DNA from: RYN-230 sp963768945
GTDB lineage: Bacteria; Actinomycetota; Actinomycetes; Streptosporangiales; Streptosporangiaceae
Reading direction: 5' to 3'
DNA length: 64,000 nt
Assembly (NCBI GenBank): GCA_963768945.1
Contig: CAVYJW010000001.1
Location: forward strand, 62,001 to 126,000
Position 1 is the first letter of the stretch. Every line of letters starts with the position of its first letter. The position numbers were made by a program, and so were the translations under genes. The notes under the pieces are model-generated. The model searched no databases. It was not told the DNA's origin and worked only from the letters and a program-made list of their open reading frames with translations. Of this stretch, positions 52,472 through 61,616 are shown one piece after another.

Positions 52472-52580
52472 GCAGCCGGGCCCGTAGGCGGCGGCTGGAA
52501 TAGCGCCGCCGGGCCCGTAGGCGGCGGCTGGAATAACGCAGCCGGGCCCGTAGGCCGAGGCTGGAATCACGCAGCCGGGG
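52472..52580 (+). repeat. 33-bp tandem repeat, 3.3 copies
   Basis: Units at 52472-52504, 52505-52537 and 52538-52570 plus a partial fourth, sharing CCGGGCCCGTAGGC and GGCTGGAAT. On the minus strand the repeat has an open frame of 11-residue units like IPAAAYGPGCA. The copies lie between the divergent methyltransferase and mfd genes (52456-52760), where no convincing gene is seen. Confidence 0.92.
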
Positions 52581-52760
52581 CCGGCGCAAGCGGGTGTCGG
52601 GTCCGAGCCGTCTGGCCTGGAACGTAAACTAGGGGCATCCCGCGTGAGGGCCCCGGATGCCCCGCTGCCCGCCAGCGCGGGCCTTTCGTGCTGTCTACCT
52701 CAAGCTTTCGTGCTGACCTCCAGGACACCAAACCTCAGGGACACCAACCTCAAGGACACC

Positions 52761-55700
52761 ATGAGCCTCGCCGGACTGCTCAGCGTCATCGCCGCGGATC
52801 CCCAGCTGCAGCGCGCCCTGAGCCAGGGCGACACTGACACGGACCTCGTCGCGCCGCCCGCACTCCGCCCCTTCCTGGCCGCCTCGATCGCCAGCCCCAG
52901 CGCGGCCAGCTCCAGCGCCGCGGGCCAGCCCCGGTTCGTCCTCGCGGTGACGGCCACCGCCCGCGAGGCGGAGGACCTCACCAGCGCGCTGGGGTCGCTG
53001 CTGCCCGAAGGCTCGGTGGCCTGCTTCCCGGCCTGGGAGACCCTTCCGCACGAACGGCTGTCGCCCCGCTCGGACACCTCGGGACGGCGGCTCGCCGTGC
53101 TCCGCAGGCTCGCCCACCCCGATGTCGGCAGTGCCCGGTCCGGGGCCCTCACGGTGCTGGTCACCCCGGTGCGCAGCCTGCTCCAGCCGATGGTCAGCGG
53201 GCTCGGCGACCTGGAGCCGGTGGCGCTGCGCGGCGGCCAGGCGGCCAACTTCGACGAGGTCATCGCGCACCTGGTGGAGATCGGGTACGCGCGCACCGAC
53301 CTGGTCGAGCACCGCGGCGAGATCGCGGTCCGCGGCGGCATCCTCGACGTGTTCCCGCCCACCGAGGAGCACCCGCTCCGGGTGGAATTCTGGGGGGACA
53401 CGGTCGAGGAGATCCGTTACTTCCGCGCGGCCGACCAGCGCAGCCTGCACGCCGCGGCGGAGGGGCTGTGGGCGCCGCCGTGCCGGGAGCTGCTGCTCAC
53501 CCCGGAGGTACGGCAGCGGGCCAGGCGACTCGCGGGGGATCACCCCGGGCTGGCCGAAATTCTGGGCAAACTGGCCGACGGCATCGCGGTCGAGGGCATG
53601 GAGGCGTTCGCGCCGGTCCTGTCCGACCGGATGGAACTGCTGCTCGACCACGTCCCCCCGGGCGGCCTCGTGCTTGCCTGCGACCCCGAGCGGATCTGGG
53701 CCCGGGCTGATGACCTGGTGCGGACCAGCCGGGAGTTCCTCGAGGCCTCCTGGGTGACCGCCGCCGCGGGCGGCCAGGCCCCCATCGACCTGGGCGCGGC
53801 CGCGTTCCAGCCGCTGCCCGAGGTCCGGGCGGCCGCCCGGCACCTGGGCATCGGCTGGTGGACGGTGACCCCGTTCAGCAGCGCCGACGGCACCGATATC
53901 AGCAGCACGGGCGAGGCGGACCCCGATGCCGGGGGACGCGTTTCGTTGCTGATGGAAGCGGCGCCTGTGCCCGGTTACCGGGGCGAGACCGCGCGCGCTA
54001 TCGCGGACGTGCACCAGTGGCTGGCCGATGGCTGGCGGGTCGTGCTGGTCACCGAGGGGCACGGCCCCGCCCAGCGGCTGGCCGAGATGCTGCGCGGCGA
54101 GGAACTCGGGGCCCGGCTCGGTGACCTGGACCAGCCGCCCGAACCGTCCGTACCCTACGTCAGCACCGGGATGATCCGGCAGGGGTTCACCTGGCCGTCG
54201 GTGCGGCTCGCGGTGCTGACCGAGGAGGATCTGGCCGGCCAGCGGACCGCCAGCAAGGACATGCGGATGCCGACCCGCCGCCGCCCCGGCATCGACCCGC
54301 TGCAGCTCCAGCCCGGCGACTACGTCGTGCACGAGCAGCACGGCGTGGGCCGCTACGTGGAGATGACCAGCCGGAACATCCAGGGGGCGACCAGGGAGTA
54401 CCTGGTCATCGAGTACGCGCCGGGCAAGCGCGGCCAGCCGCCGGACCGGCTTTACGTGCCCACCGACCAGCTCGACCAGGTCACCCGCTACGTCGGCGGG
54501 GAAGCGCCCAGCCTGCACCGGCTGGGCGGGGCGGACTGGGCCAAGACCAAGGGCCGGGCACGCAAGGCGGTCCGCCAGATCGCGGCCGAGCTGATCCGGC
54601 TGTACTCGGCGCGGATGGCCTCGCCGGGGCATGCGTTCGGCCCGGATACCCCGTGGCAGCGCGAACTGGAGGACGCGTTCCCCTACGTGGAGACCCCCGA
54701 CCAGCTGGGCGCCATCGACGAGGTCAAGCGGGATATGGAACGCCCGGCCCCGATGGACCGGCTGATCTGCGGGGACGTTGGTTACGGCAAGACGGAGATC
54801 GCGGTGCGGGCCGCGTTCAAGGCGGTCCAGGACGGCCAGCAGGTCGCCGTGCTGGTGCCGACCACGCTGCTGGCCCAGCAGCACTACGCCACGTTCAGCG
54901 AGCGGTTCGCGCCGTTCCCGGTCCGGGTCGCGATGCTGTCCCGGTTCTCCAGCGACGCCGAGGCCGCCCGGGTCCGGGAAGACATGGCCGAGGGCAAAGT
55001 GGACGTGGTGGTCGGCACGCACCGGCTGCTGTCCCCGGACACCCGGTTCACCCGGCTGGGGCTGGTCATCCTCGACGAGGAACAGCGGTTCGGGGTGGAG
55101 CACAAGGAGTACCTCAAGCGGATGCGCACCGAGGTAGACGTGCTGGCCATGTCGGCCACCCCGATCCCGCGCACGCTGGAGATGGGCATCGCCGGCATCC
55201 GGGAGATGTCCACCATCCTCACCCCGCCGGAGGAGCGCCATCCGGTGCTTACCCTGGTCGGGCCCTACGACGAGAAGCAGATCGGCGCGGCCATCCGGCG
55301 CGAGCTGCTCCGCGACGGCCAGGTCTTCTTCGTCCACAACCGGGTGAGCTCGATCAGCCGGGTGGCCGCCCGGCTCGCCGAGCTGGTTCCGGAGGCGCGG
55401 GTCGCGGTCGCGCACGGCCAGATGAACGAGCACACGCTCGAGCACATCATGAGCGACTTCGTGGACCGCAAGTTCGACGTGCTGGTCTCCACCACGATCA
55501 TCGAATCCGGGCTGGATATCCCCAACGCCAACACGCTGATCGTGGACCGCGCCGACAGCTACGGGCTACCGCAGTTGCATCAGCTGCGCGGCCGGGTCGG
55601 GCGCGGCGCGGAGCGCGGGTACGCCTACTTCCTGTACCCGCCGGAAGTGCCGCTGACCGAGACCGCGCACGAGCGGCTGGCCACGATCGCCCAGCACACC

Positions 55701-56378
55701 GAGGCCGGGGCGGGCATGTACGTGGCGCTGAAGGACCTGGAGATCCGCGGGGCGGGCAACCTGCTCGGCGGCGAGCAGTCCGGGCACATCGCCGGGGTCG
55801 GCTTCGACCTGTACGTGCGGATGATCGGCGAGGCGGTCAGCGAGCTGAAGGGCGACGGGCCGGCCGAGCGGCCCGAGGTCCGGGTTGAGCTGCCGGTCAA
55901 CGCCCATATCCCGCACGACTACGTGCCGGGCGAGCGGCTGCGCCTGGAGGCTTACACGCGGATCGCGGCCATCGATACCCCCGAGGACGCGGCCGGGGTG
56001 AACGACGAGCTCGCGGACCGCTACGGTCCGCCGCCGGAGCCGGTGGCCAACCTGCTGGACGTGGCCCGGTTGCGGGCCCGGGCGCGGCGGGCCGGGCTGA
56101 CGGACATCGTCCAGCAGGGCACGTTCATCCGGTTCTCCCCGGTTGAGCTGCCCGACTCGCGCCAGGTCCGGGTCCAGCGGCTGTACCCGAAGACCGTGCT
56201 CAAGCCGGCCATGCGTAGCATGCTCGTACCGGTGCCCAGGGCAGGATCAGGCCGGCGCCCGGGACAGCCTGCCCCGCCGGGCGCCCCGCTGCTCCGGGAT
56301 ACCGAACTCCTGACCTGGTGCGGGCAGCTCATCGAGGCTGTCTTCGAGCCTGACGCACCGGTGACACCCGAGGGATAG
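52761..56378 (+). CDS. mfd: transcription-repair coupling factor
   Basis: Mfd removes stalled RNA polymerase and recruits UvrA. This 1205-residue protein has the UvrB-like N-terminus (CFPAWETLPHERLSP), the RNA-polymerase interaction region (PGDYVVHEQHGVGRYV), and the SF2 translocase with Walker A ICGDVGYGKTEIA (about 668-680), DEEQRFGVEHKE and SATPIPRTLEMGI, then the TRG/motif VI area LRGRVGRGAERGYAYFLYP and a C-terminal UvrA-masking domain. ATG at 52761 fits the family; AAGGA precedes it. The RBS and start lie in the last of three 15-bp imperfect repeats (about 52718-52763). Confidence 0.96.
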   Translation: MSLAGLLSVIAADPQLQRALSQGDTDTDLVAPPALRPFLAASIASPSAASSSAAGQPRFVLAVTATAREAEDLTSALGSLLPEGSVACFPAWETLPHERLSPRSDTSGRRLAVLRRLAHPDVGSARSGALTVLVTPVRSLLQPMVSGLGDLEPVALRGGQAANFDEVIAHLVEIGYARTDLVEHRGEIAVRGGILDVFPPTEEHPLRVEFWGDTVEEIRYFRAADQRSLHAAAEGLWAPPCRELLLTPEVRQRARRLAGDHPGLAEILGKLADGIAVEGMEAFAPVLSDRMELLLDHVPPGGLVLACDPERIWARADDLVRTSREFLEASWVTAAAGGQAPIDLGAAAFQPLPEVRAAARHLGIGWWTVTPFSSADGTDISSTGEADPDAGGRVSLLMEAAPVPGYRGETARAIADVHQWLADGWRVVLVTEGHGPAQRLAEMLRGEELGARLGDLDQPPEPSVPYVSTGMIRQGFTWPSVRLAVLTEEDLAGQRTASKDMRMPTRRRPGIDPLQLQPGDYVVHEQHGVGRYVEMTSRNIQGATREYLVIEYAPGKRGQPPDRLYVPTDQLDQVTRYVGGEAPSLHRLGGADWAKTKGRARKAVRQIAAELIRLYSARMASPGHAFGPDTPWQRELEDAFPYVETPDQLGAIDEVKRDMERPAPMDRLICGDVGYGKTEIAVRAAFKAVQDGQQVAVLVPTTLLAQQHYATFSERFAPFPVRVAMLSRFSSDAEAARVREDMAEGKVDVVVGTHRLLSPDTRFTRLGLVILDEEQRFGVEHKEYLKRMRTEVDVLAMSATPIPRTLEMGIAGIREMSTILTPPEERHPVLTLVGPYDEKQIGAAIRRELLRDGQVFFVHNRVSSISRVAARLAELVPEARVAVAHGQMNEHTLEHIMSDFVDRKFDVLVSTTIIESGLDIPNANTLIVDRADSYGLPQLHQLRGRVGRGAERGYAYFLYPPEVPLTETAHERLATIAQHTEAGAGMYVALKDLEIRGAGNLLGGEQSGHIAGVGFDLYVRMIGEAVSELKGDGPAERPEVRVELPVNAHIPHDYVPGERLRLEAYTRIAAIDTPEDAAGVNDELADRYGPPPEPVANLLDVARLRARARRAGLTDIVQQGTFIRFSPVELPDSRQVRVQRLYPKTVLKPAMRSMLVPVPRAGSGRRPGQPAPPGAPLLRDTELLTWCGQLIEAVFEPDAPVTPEG

Positions 56379-56392
56379 GAAGGGACGCCGTC

Positions 56393-57082
56393 GTGCTCCG
56401 CACCCCCATCACCCTGACCGCCGCGGCCCTGGCCGCGGCGCTCGCGCTGTCCGCCTGCGGGACCGTCCGGCTGGGCGCGGCGGCCGTCACGAACACGTCG
56501 CGGATCCCCACGGCGACCGTGGCGGCCGAGGTGAACAACCTGGAGGCCGCCTACAAGGCGCACAAGGCCAGGGTCCAGCTCCAGTTCCCGGCGTCGCAGA
56601 TGCCGCAGCAGGTGCTCAGCTGGCTGCTCCGGTTCCAGGTCCGGGAGACGATGGCCGAGCGCAACCACCTGACCATCACCGCGGCACAGGTGCAGCAGGC
56701 GCTCGCGTCCGCGGCCGCGCAGGCCAGGCAGAGCGGGGTCACGCTGACCGAGCTGGCCGTGGCCAACGGGGTGCCGCCGGACCAGCTGACCGAGCTGGGC
56801 CGGTACGTGGCGATCCAGAACCAGCTGCTGGCCCGGCTGGACGGCGGGAAGCTGCCCACCGCCTCGGGGGCGCTGCAGGCCCTGGGTAACCAGTTCGACA
56901 GATCCCAGTGCCTGGCGGCCAAGAGCATGGACATCCAGGTCAACCACCAGTTCGGGCAGCTGGACTACGGCCAGGTCTCGGTGATCCCCGCGCCCAACAA
57001 GCTGGCCGCGGCCCCCGGGACCGCATCCCCCAGCCCCAGCGCGTCCGCTACGGCGAGCCCGCAGCTGACGCCGGCTTGCTAG
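56393..57082 (+). CDS. SurA-N-like putative lipoprotein
   Basis: A 229-residue exported protein with a signal peptide and lipobox ALSACG (Cys near residue 22). The body is alpha-helical and resembles the SurA N-terminal chaperone region (TATVAAEVNNLEAAYKAH, MAERNHLTITAAQVQQAL, LTELGRYVAIQNQLLARL) without a PPIase domain. The Ser/Pro/Ala tail (SPSPSASATASP) is low complexity. A gene like this sits between mfd and mazG in streptomycetes. GTG start after AAGGGA. Confidence 0.82.
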   Translation: MLRTPITLTAAALAAALALSACGTVRLGAAAVTNTSRIPTATVAAEVNNLEAAYKAHKARVQLQFPASQMPQQVLSWLLRFQVRETMAERNHLTITAAQVQQALASAAAQARQSGVTLTELAVANGVPPDQLTELGRYVAIQNQLLARLDGGKLPTASGALQALGNQFDRSQCLAAKSMDIQVNHQFGQLDYGQVSVIPAPNKLAAAPGTASPSPSASATASPQLTPAC

Positions 57083-57101
57083 AACGGCCGGACGCGATCT
57101 T

Positions 57102-58241
57102 GTGAAAGACCAGGCAGCTAACGGTCGTACCGCGCGGCACCCTGGCGAGAGCCGGCGCCTGGTGCTGCTGGTGACCGCGCCGACGGTCCGGGCCGGGCTG
57201 CTCAGCTGGCCCGCCTGGCAGACCCTGGCCGGTGCCTCGCGGGTGCTGGCCCCGGCGGCCGATCACCCGCTGCTGCCCGCGCTGGACGAGGCGGGGATCG
57301 GCTGGGAGGTACTGCCGGGGGATCAGGACGTGCTGGCTGGGGAAGACCGCGCGGCGAGCACCGCCCGCCGGCTGACCCGGGCGGCAGCCGGGGAAGCCGG
57401 CACCGTGGTGTGGCTCTGCCCACCGGACCCGCCGGGCCGTGCGCGGGATGAGACCCCGGGCCCGCTCGCGCTGGCCGACGAACTGGGCGGGCGCGACGGC
57501 CCGCGTGACACGGCGGTGGAGGTGCTCTACGGCTCGTCGGCGCTGCCCGGCGGAGAACTGCTCACCCTGGTCTCGGTCATGGACACGCTGCGCCGCAAGT
57601 GCCCGTGGGACGCCAGGCAGAACCACGAGTCGCTGGCGCCCTACCTGCTCGAGGAGTCCTATGAGGCGCTGGACGCGCTGGAGAGCGGCGACCGGGCGGC
57701 GCTGCGCGAGGAACTCGGTGATGTCCTGCTCCAGGTCATGTTCCACGCCCGGGTCGCCGCCGAGCGCACCGACGGTACCGGGTTCACTGTGGACGATGTG
57801 GCCGACGGCATCGTGATCAAGCTGGTCCGCCGGCACCCGCACGTGTTCGGCGACGTGACCGTGGCCGGCCCGGACGACGTGACCCGCAACTGGGACGCGA
57901 TCAAGGCCACCGAGCGGGCCGCCAGCGGCGGGCGTGCCTCGGCCCTGGACGGTGTGCCACCCGGCCAGCCCGCGCTGGCCCTGGCCGCCCAGCTGCAGCG
58001 CCGCGCGGAACGGGCCGGCGCGCCGGAGGAACTGGCCACCCTGGGGGGAGCGGCCGACGATGAAGGCCGCCGGCTGGGCGCGGAACTGTTCGCCCTCGTG
58101 GCCCGGGCCCGCGCCGCGGGCCTGGACCCGGAACTCGAGCTGCGCGCCGCCGCCCGCCGCTTCGGCGACCAGGTGCGCGCCTGGGAACAGGACCGCGGCG
58201 TCGGGGCAGGCACCGGCACCGGCGCAGATCAGGCTGGCTGA
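57102..58241 (+). CDS. mazG: MazG-family nucleoside triphosphate pyrophosphohydrolase
   Basis: A 379-residue protein that hydrolyses (d)NTPs to monophosphates. The MazG domain (about 160-275) has RRKCPWDARQNHESLAPYLL, EESYEALDALESGD and EELGDVLLQVMFHARVA with the E-x2-E/D-x-D metal residues. The N-terminal 150 residues are an actinobacterial extension without clear motif. The C-terminal helical part resembles the second, incomplete MazG repeat. GTG start. eno follows after 91 bases. Confidence 0.92.
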   Translation: MKDQAANGRTARHPGESRRLVLLVTAPTVRAGLLSWPAWQTLAGASRVLAPAADHPLLPALDEAGIGWEVLPGDQDVLAGEDRAASTARRLTRAAAGEAGTVVWLCPPDPPGRARDETPGPLALADELGGRDGPRDTAVEVLYGSSALPGGELLTLVSVMDTLRRKCPWDARQNHESLAPYLLEESYEALDALESGDRAALREELGDVLLQVMFHARVAAERTDGTGFTVDDVADGIVIKLVRRHPHVFGDVTVAGPDDVTRNWDAIKATERAASGGRASALDGVPPGQPALALAAQLQRRAERAGAPEELATLGGAADDEGRRLGAELFALVARARAAGLDPELELRAAARRFGDQVRAWEQDRGVGAGTGTGADQAG

Positions 58242-58332
58242 GGCCGCCTCCCGGCGGCGTGGCCGGTGCCGCCGCCCGCCAGACTCCACTAGGCTCCTTT
58301 AGGGACAAGTCAGCCGAGCTTCAGGAGTCGTT

Positions 58333-59616
58333 GTGGCCTCGATCGAGGCGGTGCACGCCAGGCAGATTCTGGATTCCCGCGGAAACCCCACCCTGGAAGT
58401 CGAGGTCGCCCTCGACGACGGCTCGCTGGGCCGCGCCGCCGCGCCGAGCGGGGCGTCCACCGGTGCCTTCGAGGCGGTAGAACTCCGGGACGGCGGTGAT
58501 GAATATGGGGGCAAAGCCGTCACCAACGCCGTCCAGGCCATCATCGACGAGATCCAGCCCGAGCTGCTCGGCTTCGATGCCGATGACCAGCGCATGATCG
58601 ACCAGGCCATGATCGACCTGGACCGGACCCCGGACAAGTCGAGGCTGGGCGCGAACGCGATCACCGGCGTCAGCATGGCGGTGGCCAAGGCCGCCGCGCA
58701 GTCCGCGGGCCTGCCGCTGTTCCGCTACCTGGGCGGCCCGAACGCATACCTGCTGCCGGTGCCCATGATGAACATCCTCAACGGCGGGGCCCACGCGGAC
58801 AACAGCGTGGACATCCAGGAGTTCATGATCGCGCCGATCGGCGCGGCCACGTTCACCGAGGCCGTGCAGTGGGGCGCTGAGACCTACCACGCGCTGAAGT
58901 CGGTGCTGAAGCAGCACGGCCTGTCCACCGGGGTCGGCGACGAGGGCGGCTTCGCCCCGGATCTGGAGCACAACCGCGCCGCGCTGGACCTGATCGTCGA
59001 GGCGATCAGCAAGGCCGGCTTCACCCCGGGGCTGGACGTCGCGCTGGCCATCGACGCCGCGGCCACCGAGTTCTACTCCGACGGTGCCTACCAGTTCGAG
59101 GGTTCGGCCAAGTCCGCCGACGAGATGATCCGCATCTACACCGAATGGCTGGGCGCTTACCCGATCGTGTCGCTCGAAGACCCGCTGTCCGAGGAGGACT
59201 GGGCCGGCTGGCAGGCGCTGACCGCGGCCGTGGGGGACCGGGTGCAGGTCGTGGGGGACGACCTGTTTGTCACCAACCCGGAGCGGATACGCCGGGGCGT
59301 CGCCGAGCACGCCGCGAACGCGCTGCTGGTCAAGGTGAACCAGATCGGGTCGATCACCGAGACGCTCGACGCCGTGGCGCTCGCCCAGCGCAACGGGTTC
59401 GCCTGCATGATCTCGCACCGGTCCGGGGAGACGGACGACACGACCATCGCCGACTTGGTGGTGGCGGTCAACGCGGGCCAGATCAAGTCGGGCGCACCGG
59501 CCCGCGGCGAGCGGGTCGCCAAGTACAACCAGCTGATGCGCATCGAGGAACTCCTCGACGATGCGGCCAGTTACGCGGGCGCGTCCGCGTTCCCCCGCTG
59601 GACCCCGGCTGAGTGA
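58333..59616 (+). CDS. eno: enolase
   Basis: Glycolytic 2-phosphoglycerate dehydratase, 427 residues, full length. It starts VASIEAVHARQILDSRGNPT, has GANAITGVSMAVAKA, NGGAHADNSVDIQEFM, the metal ligands in ALAIDAAATEFY and SLEDPLSEEDW, and catalytic LLVKVNQIGS and SHRSGETDDTTIADL. GTG start follows CAGGAG. Its stop overlaps the divIC-like start (TGATG). Confidence 0.98.
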   Translation: MASIEAVHARQILDSRGNPTLEVEVALDDGSLGRAAAPSGASTGAFEAVELRDGGDEYGGKAVTNAVQAIIDEIQPELLGFDADDQRMIDQAMIDLDRTPDKSRLGANAITGVSMAVAKAAAQSAGLPLFRYLGGPNAYLLPVPMMNILNGGAHADNSVDIQEFMIAPIGAATFTEAVQWGAETYHALKSVLKQHGLSTGVGDEGGFAPDLEHNRAALDLIVEAISKAGFTPGLDVALAIDAAATEFYSDGAYQFEGSAKSADEMIRIYTEWLGAYPIVSLEDPLSEEDWAGWQALTAAVGDRVQVVGDDLFVTNPERIRRGVAEHAANALLVKVNQIGSITETLDAVALAQRNGFACMISHRSGETDDTTIADLVVAVNAGQIKSGAPARGERVAKYNQLMRIEELLDDAASYAGASAFPRWTPAE

Positions 59617-60026
59617 TGCCCGGCGCGATCCCGGGGCGGCCGCCGCCGGAACGGGCCCGGTTCACCAGCCGGGCGGCCGTCCTGGCGGTGGTCATCTGCG
59701 CGATCGCGCTGAGTCTCGCCTACCCGGTGCGGGAGTACATCGCCCAGCGGCGCCAGATCGACCAGCTCCAGGCGCAGAGCGCGGCGACCACCGCTGAGCT
59801 CGCGCGGCTGCGGGCCGAGGCCCAGCGGCTCAACGACCCCGCCTACATCGAGCAGCAGGCCCAGGACCGGCTGCACATGTGCCTGCCCGGGGCCAGCTGT
59901 TATGTGATCATCGGCGGCCGGGCGGCCAGCGGCAGCTCCGACGTGAGCGCCGCCTCGGCCACCCCCTGGTACGAGCGGCTGTGGTACTCGGTCCGCCAGG
60001 CGGACCAGGCCGATCCGCATGCCTGA
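59616..60026 (+). CDS. FtsB/DivIC-family septum formation initiator
   Basis: A 136-residue single-pass protein: cytoplasmic Arg/Pro start, TM about 21-40 (AVLAVVICAIALSLAYPV), then a coiled coil (about 45-85, RRQIDQLQAQSAATTAELAR) and DPAYIEQQAQDRLHM, the FtsB/DivIC signature. It would act in the FtsQLB division complex. The ATG at 59616 overlaps the eno stop by one base; GTG 59613 is an alternative. The next gene overlaps its end by eight bases. Confidence 0.92.
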   Translation: MPGAIPGRPPPERARFTSRAAVLAVVICAIALSLAYPVREYIAQRRQIDQLQAQSAATTAELARLRAEAQRLNDPAYIEQQAQDRLHMCLPGASCYVIIGGRAASGSSDVSAASATPWYERLWYSVRQADQADPHA

Positions 60027-60621
60027 CGACGCGCCCGTGGTTGAGGAACAGCCCGTGCTTGAGGAACAGCCCGTGGTTGAGAAACGGGTGCTTGAGGAAC
60101 AGCCCGTGCTTGAGAAACGGGTACTTGAGGGACAGGTGCTCGACGAACAGGTGGTCGGGGAGCAGCTCGGCCGGGCGCCCCGGGGACTGCGGAGGGTGGC
60201 ACACCGCTGCCCGTGCGGGCAGCCGGACGTGGTGGAGACGGCGCCCCGGCTGGACGACGGCACGCCCTTCCCCACCTTGTTCTACCTCACCTGCCCGCGG
60301 GCGGCGGCCGCGGTGAGCAGGCTGGAATCGGGCGGCCTGATGAGGGAGATGCAGCAGCGGCTGGCCACAGACCCGGACCTGCGCGCCGCGCAGCAGGCCG
60401 CGCACCGTGACTACACCGGCCGGCGGGCTGCGGCCGCTGCCGAGGCCGGGCTCGAGCCGCTGCCACCGGGCATGCAGAGCGCGGGCGGTATGCCGGACCG
60501 GGTGAAATGCCTGCACGCCCTGGTCGCGCACGAGCTGGCCGTGCCGGGCGCCAACCCGCTGGGCCGGGAGGCGGCAGACGCGGCCGGGGACTGGTGGGCG
60601 CAGGGCCCGTGCGTCGCGTGA
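60019..60621 (+). CDS. DUF501 family protein with N-terminal hexapeptide repeats
   Basis: A 200-residue protein. The DUF501 core (about 50-200) has LRRVAHRCPCGQPDVVETAP, FPTLFYLTCP and MPDRVKCLHALVAHELA with conserved Cys and His. The first 48 residues are a repeat of VLEEQP/VLEKR-type hexapeptides encoded by an 18-bp tandem repeat (about 60040-60150), which is not part of the normal family. Position between divIC and ppx is conserved in actinobacteria (as in M. tuberculosis). Function unknown. Confidence 0.9.
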   Translation: MPDDAPVVEEQPVLEEQPVVEKRVLEEQPVLEKRVLEGQVLDEQVVGEQLGRAPRGLRRVAHRCPCGQPDVVETAPRLDDGTPFPTLFYLTCPRAAAAVSRLESGGLMREMQQRLATDPDLRAAQQAAHRDYTGRRAAAAAEAGLEPLPPGMQSAGGMPDRVKCLHALVAHELAVPGANPLGREAADAAGDWWAQGPCVA

Positions 60622-61616
60622 GTACTCAGGCGAGTGCCCCCGTGAGCGCCCCCGGGGCGACCCGGGTAGCGGCCATCGACTGCGGCACCAACTCGCTGCG
60701 GCTGCTGGTGGCGGACGTCAACCCGGGCACGGGCCGGCTCACCGACGTGGACCGGCGGATGCAGATCGTCCGGCTGGGCCAGGGTGTTGATTCCACCGGG
60801 CGGCTGGCTCCCGAGGCGCTGCAGCGCACGCTGCGGGCGCTCAGCGGATACGCCAGGCTGATCGGGGACCTGTCCGCGGAGGCCGTGCGCATGGTCGCGA
60901 CCAGCGCTACCCGGGACGCCGTCAACGCCGCCGAGTTCGTCCGCGGGGTAGGCGACGTGCTCGGCCTCGAGCCAGAGGTGCTGAGCGGGAAGGAAGAGGC
61001 ATACCTGTCGTTCGTCGGCGCCACCGCCGAGTTCGGCACGGCCCCGGGAGACGGTCCTTACCTTGTCGTGGACATCGGCGGGGGGTCTACGGAGTTCGTG
61101 GTCGGCGACCGGCTGGCCACCAGGGCCAGGGGACCCGCCGGAGTCAGCGCCGTGTCGGTGGACATCGGCTGTGTCCGGCTGACCGAGCGTCACCTGCACT
61201 CCGACCCGCCCGGGCCGGCCGAGGTCAGCGTGGCGGCTGCGGACATCGATGCCGCCCTGGACGCAGTGGCCGGGGCCATCCCGGTGACCGACGCCCGGAC
61301 CCTGGTGGGCCTGGCCGGGTCGGTGACCACGGTGGCGGCCCTGGCCCTGGGGCTAGGGGAGTACGACCCGGCGAGGATCCACCACGCCCGTGTGCCGGCG
61401 GAGCAGGTCATCGCCCAGACGCGCAGGCTGCTGGGCCAGACCCGGGAGGAGCGGGCGGCCTTGGGGGTGATGCACCCGGGCCGGGCCGACGTGATCGCGG
61501 GCGGCGCCATGGTCCTGGAGCGGATCATGCAGCGGTTCGGCTTCGGGGACGTCCTCGCCAGCGAGCACGACATCCTGGACGGGATCGCCTGGTCGCTGGT
61601 GGCGGTGCGCTCGTGA
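60618..61616 (+). CDS. exopolyphosphatase, Ppx/GppA family
   Basis: A 332-residue ASKHA-fold phosphatase acting on polyphosphate or pppGpp. Motifs: VAAIDCGTNSLRLLVADV (phosphate 1), MVATSATRDAVNA, DIGGGSTEFVVG (phosphate 2) and GLAGSVTTVAALALGL. It lacks the extra C-terminal domain of E. coli Ppx, like mycobacterial Ppx proteins. GTG at 60618 overlaps the DUF501 stop; UDG overlaps its end by four bases. Confidence 0.93.
   Translation: MSTQASAPVSAPGATRVAAIDCGTNSLRLLVADVNPGTGRLTDVDRRMQIVRLGQGVDSTGRLAPEALQRTLRALSGYARLIGDLSAEAVRMVATSATRDAVNAAEFVRGVGDVLGLEPEVLSGKEEAYLSFVGATAEFGTAPGDGPYLVVDIGGGSTEFVVGDRLATRARGPAGVSAVSVDIGCVRLTERHLHSDPPGPAEVSVAAADIDAALDAVAGAIPVTDARTLVGLAGSVTTVAALALGLGEYDPARIHHARVPAEQVIAQTRRLLGQTREERAALGVMHPGRADVIAGGAMVLERIMQRFGFGDVLASEHDILDGIAWSLVAVRS

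Noticed and set aside
52695..55445. 916-codon minus-strand open frame opposite mfd
   Set aside because: Shadow of mfd, whose helicase motifs are intact on the plus strand.
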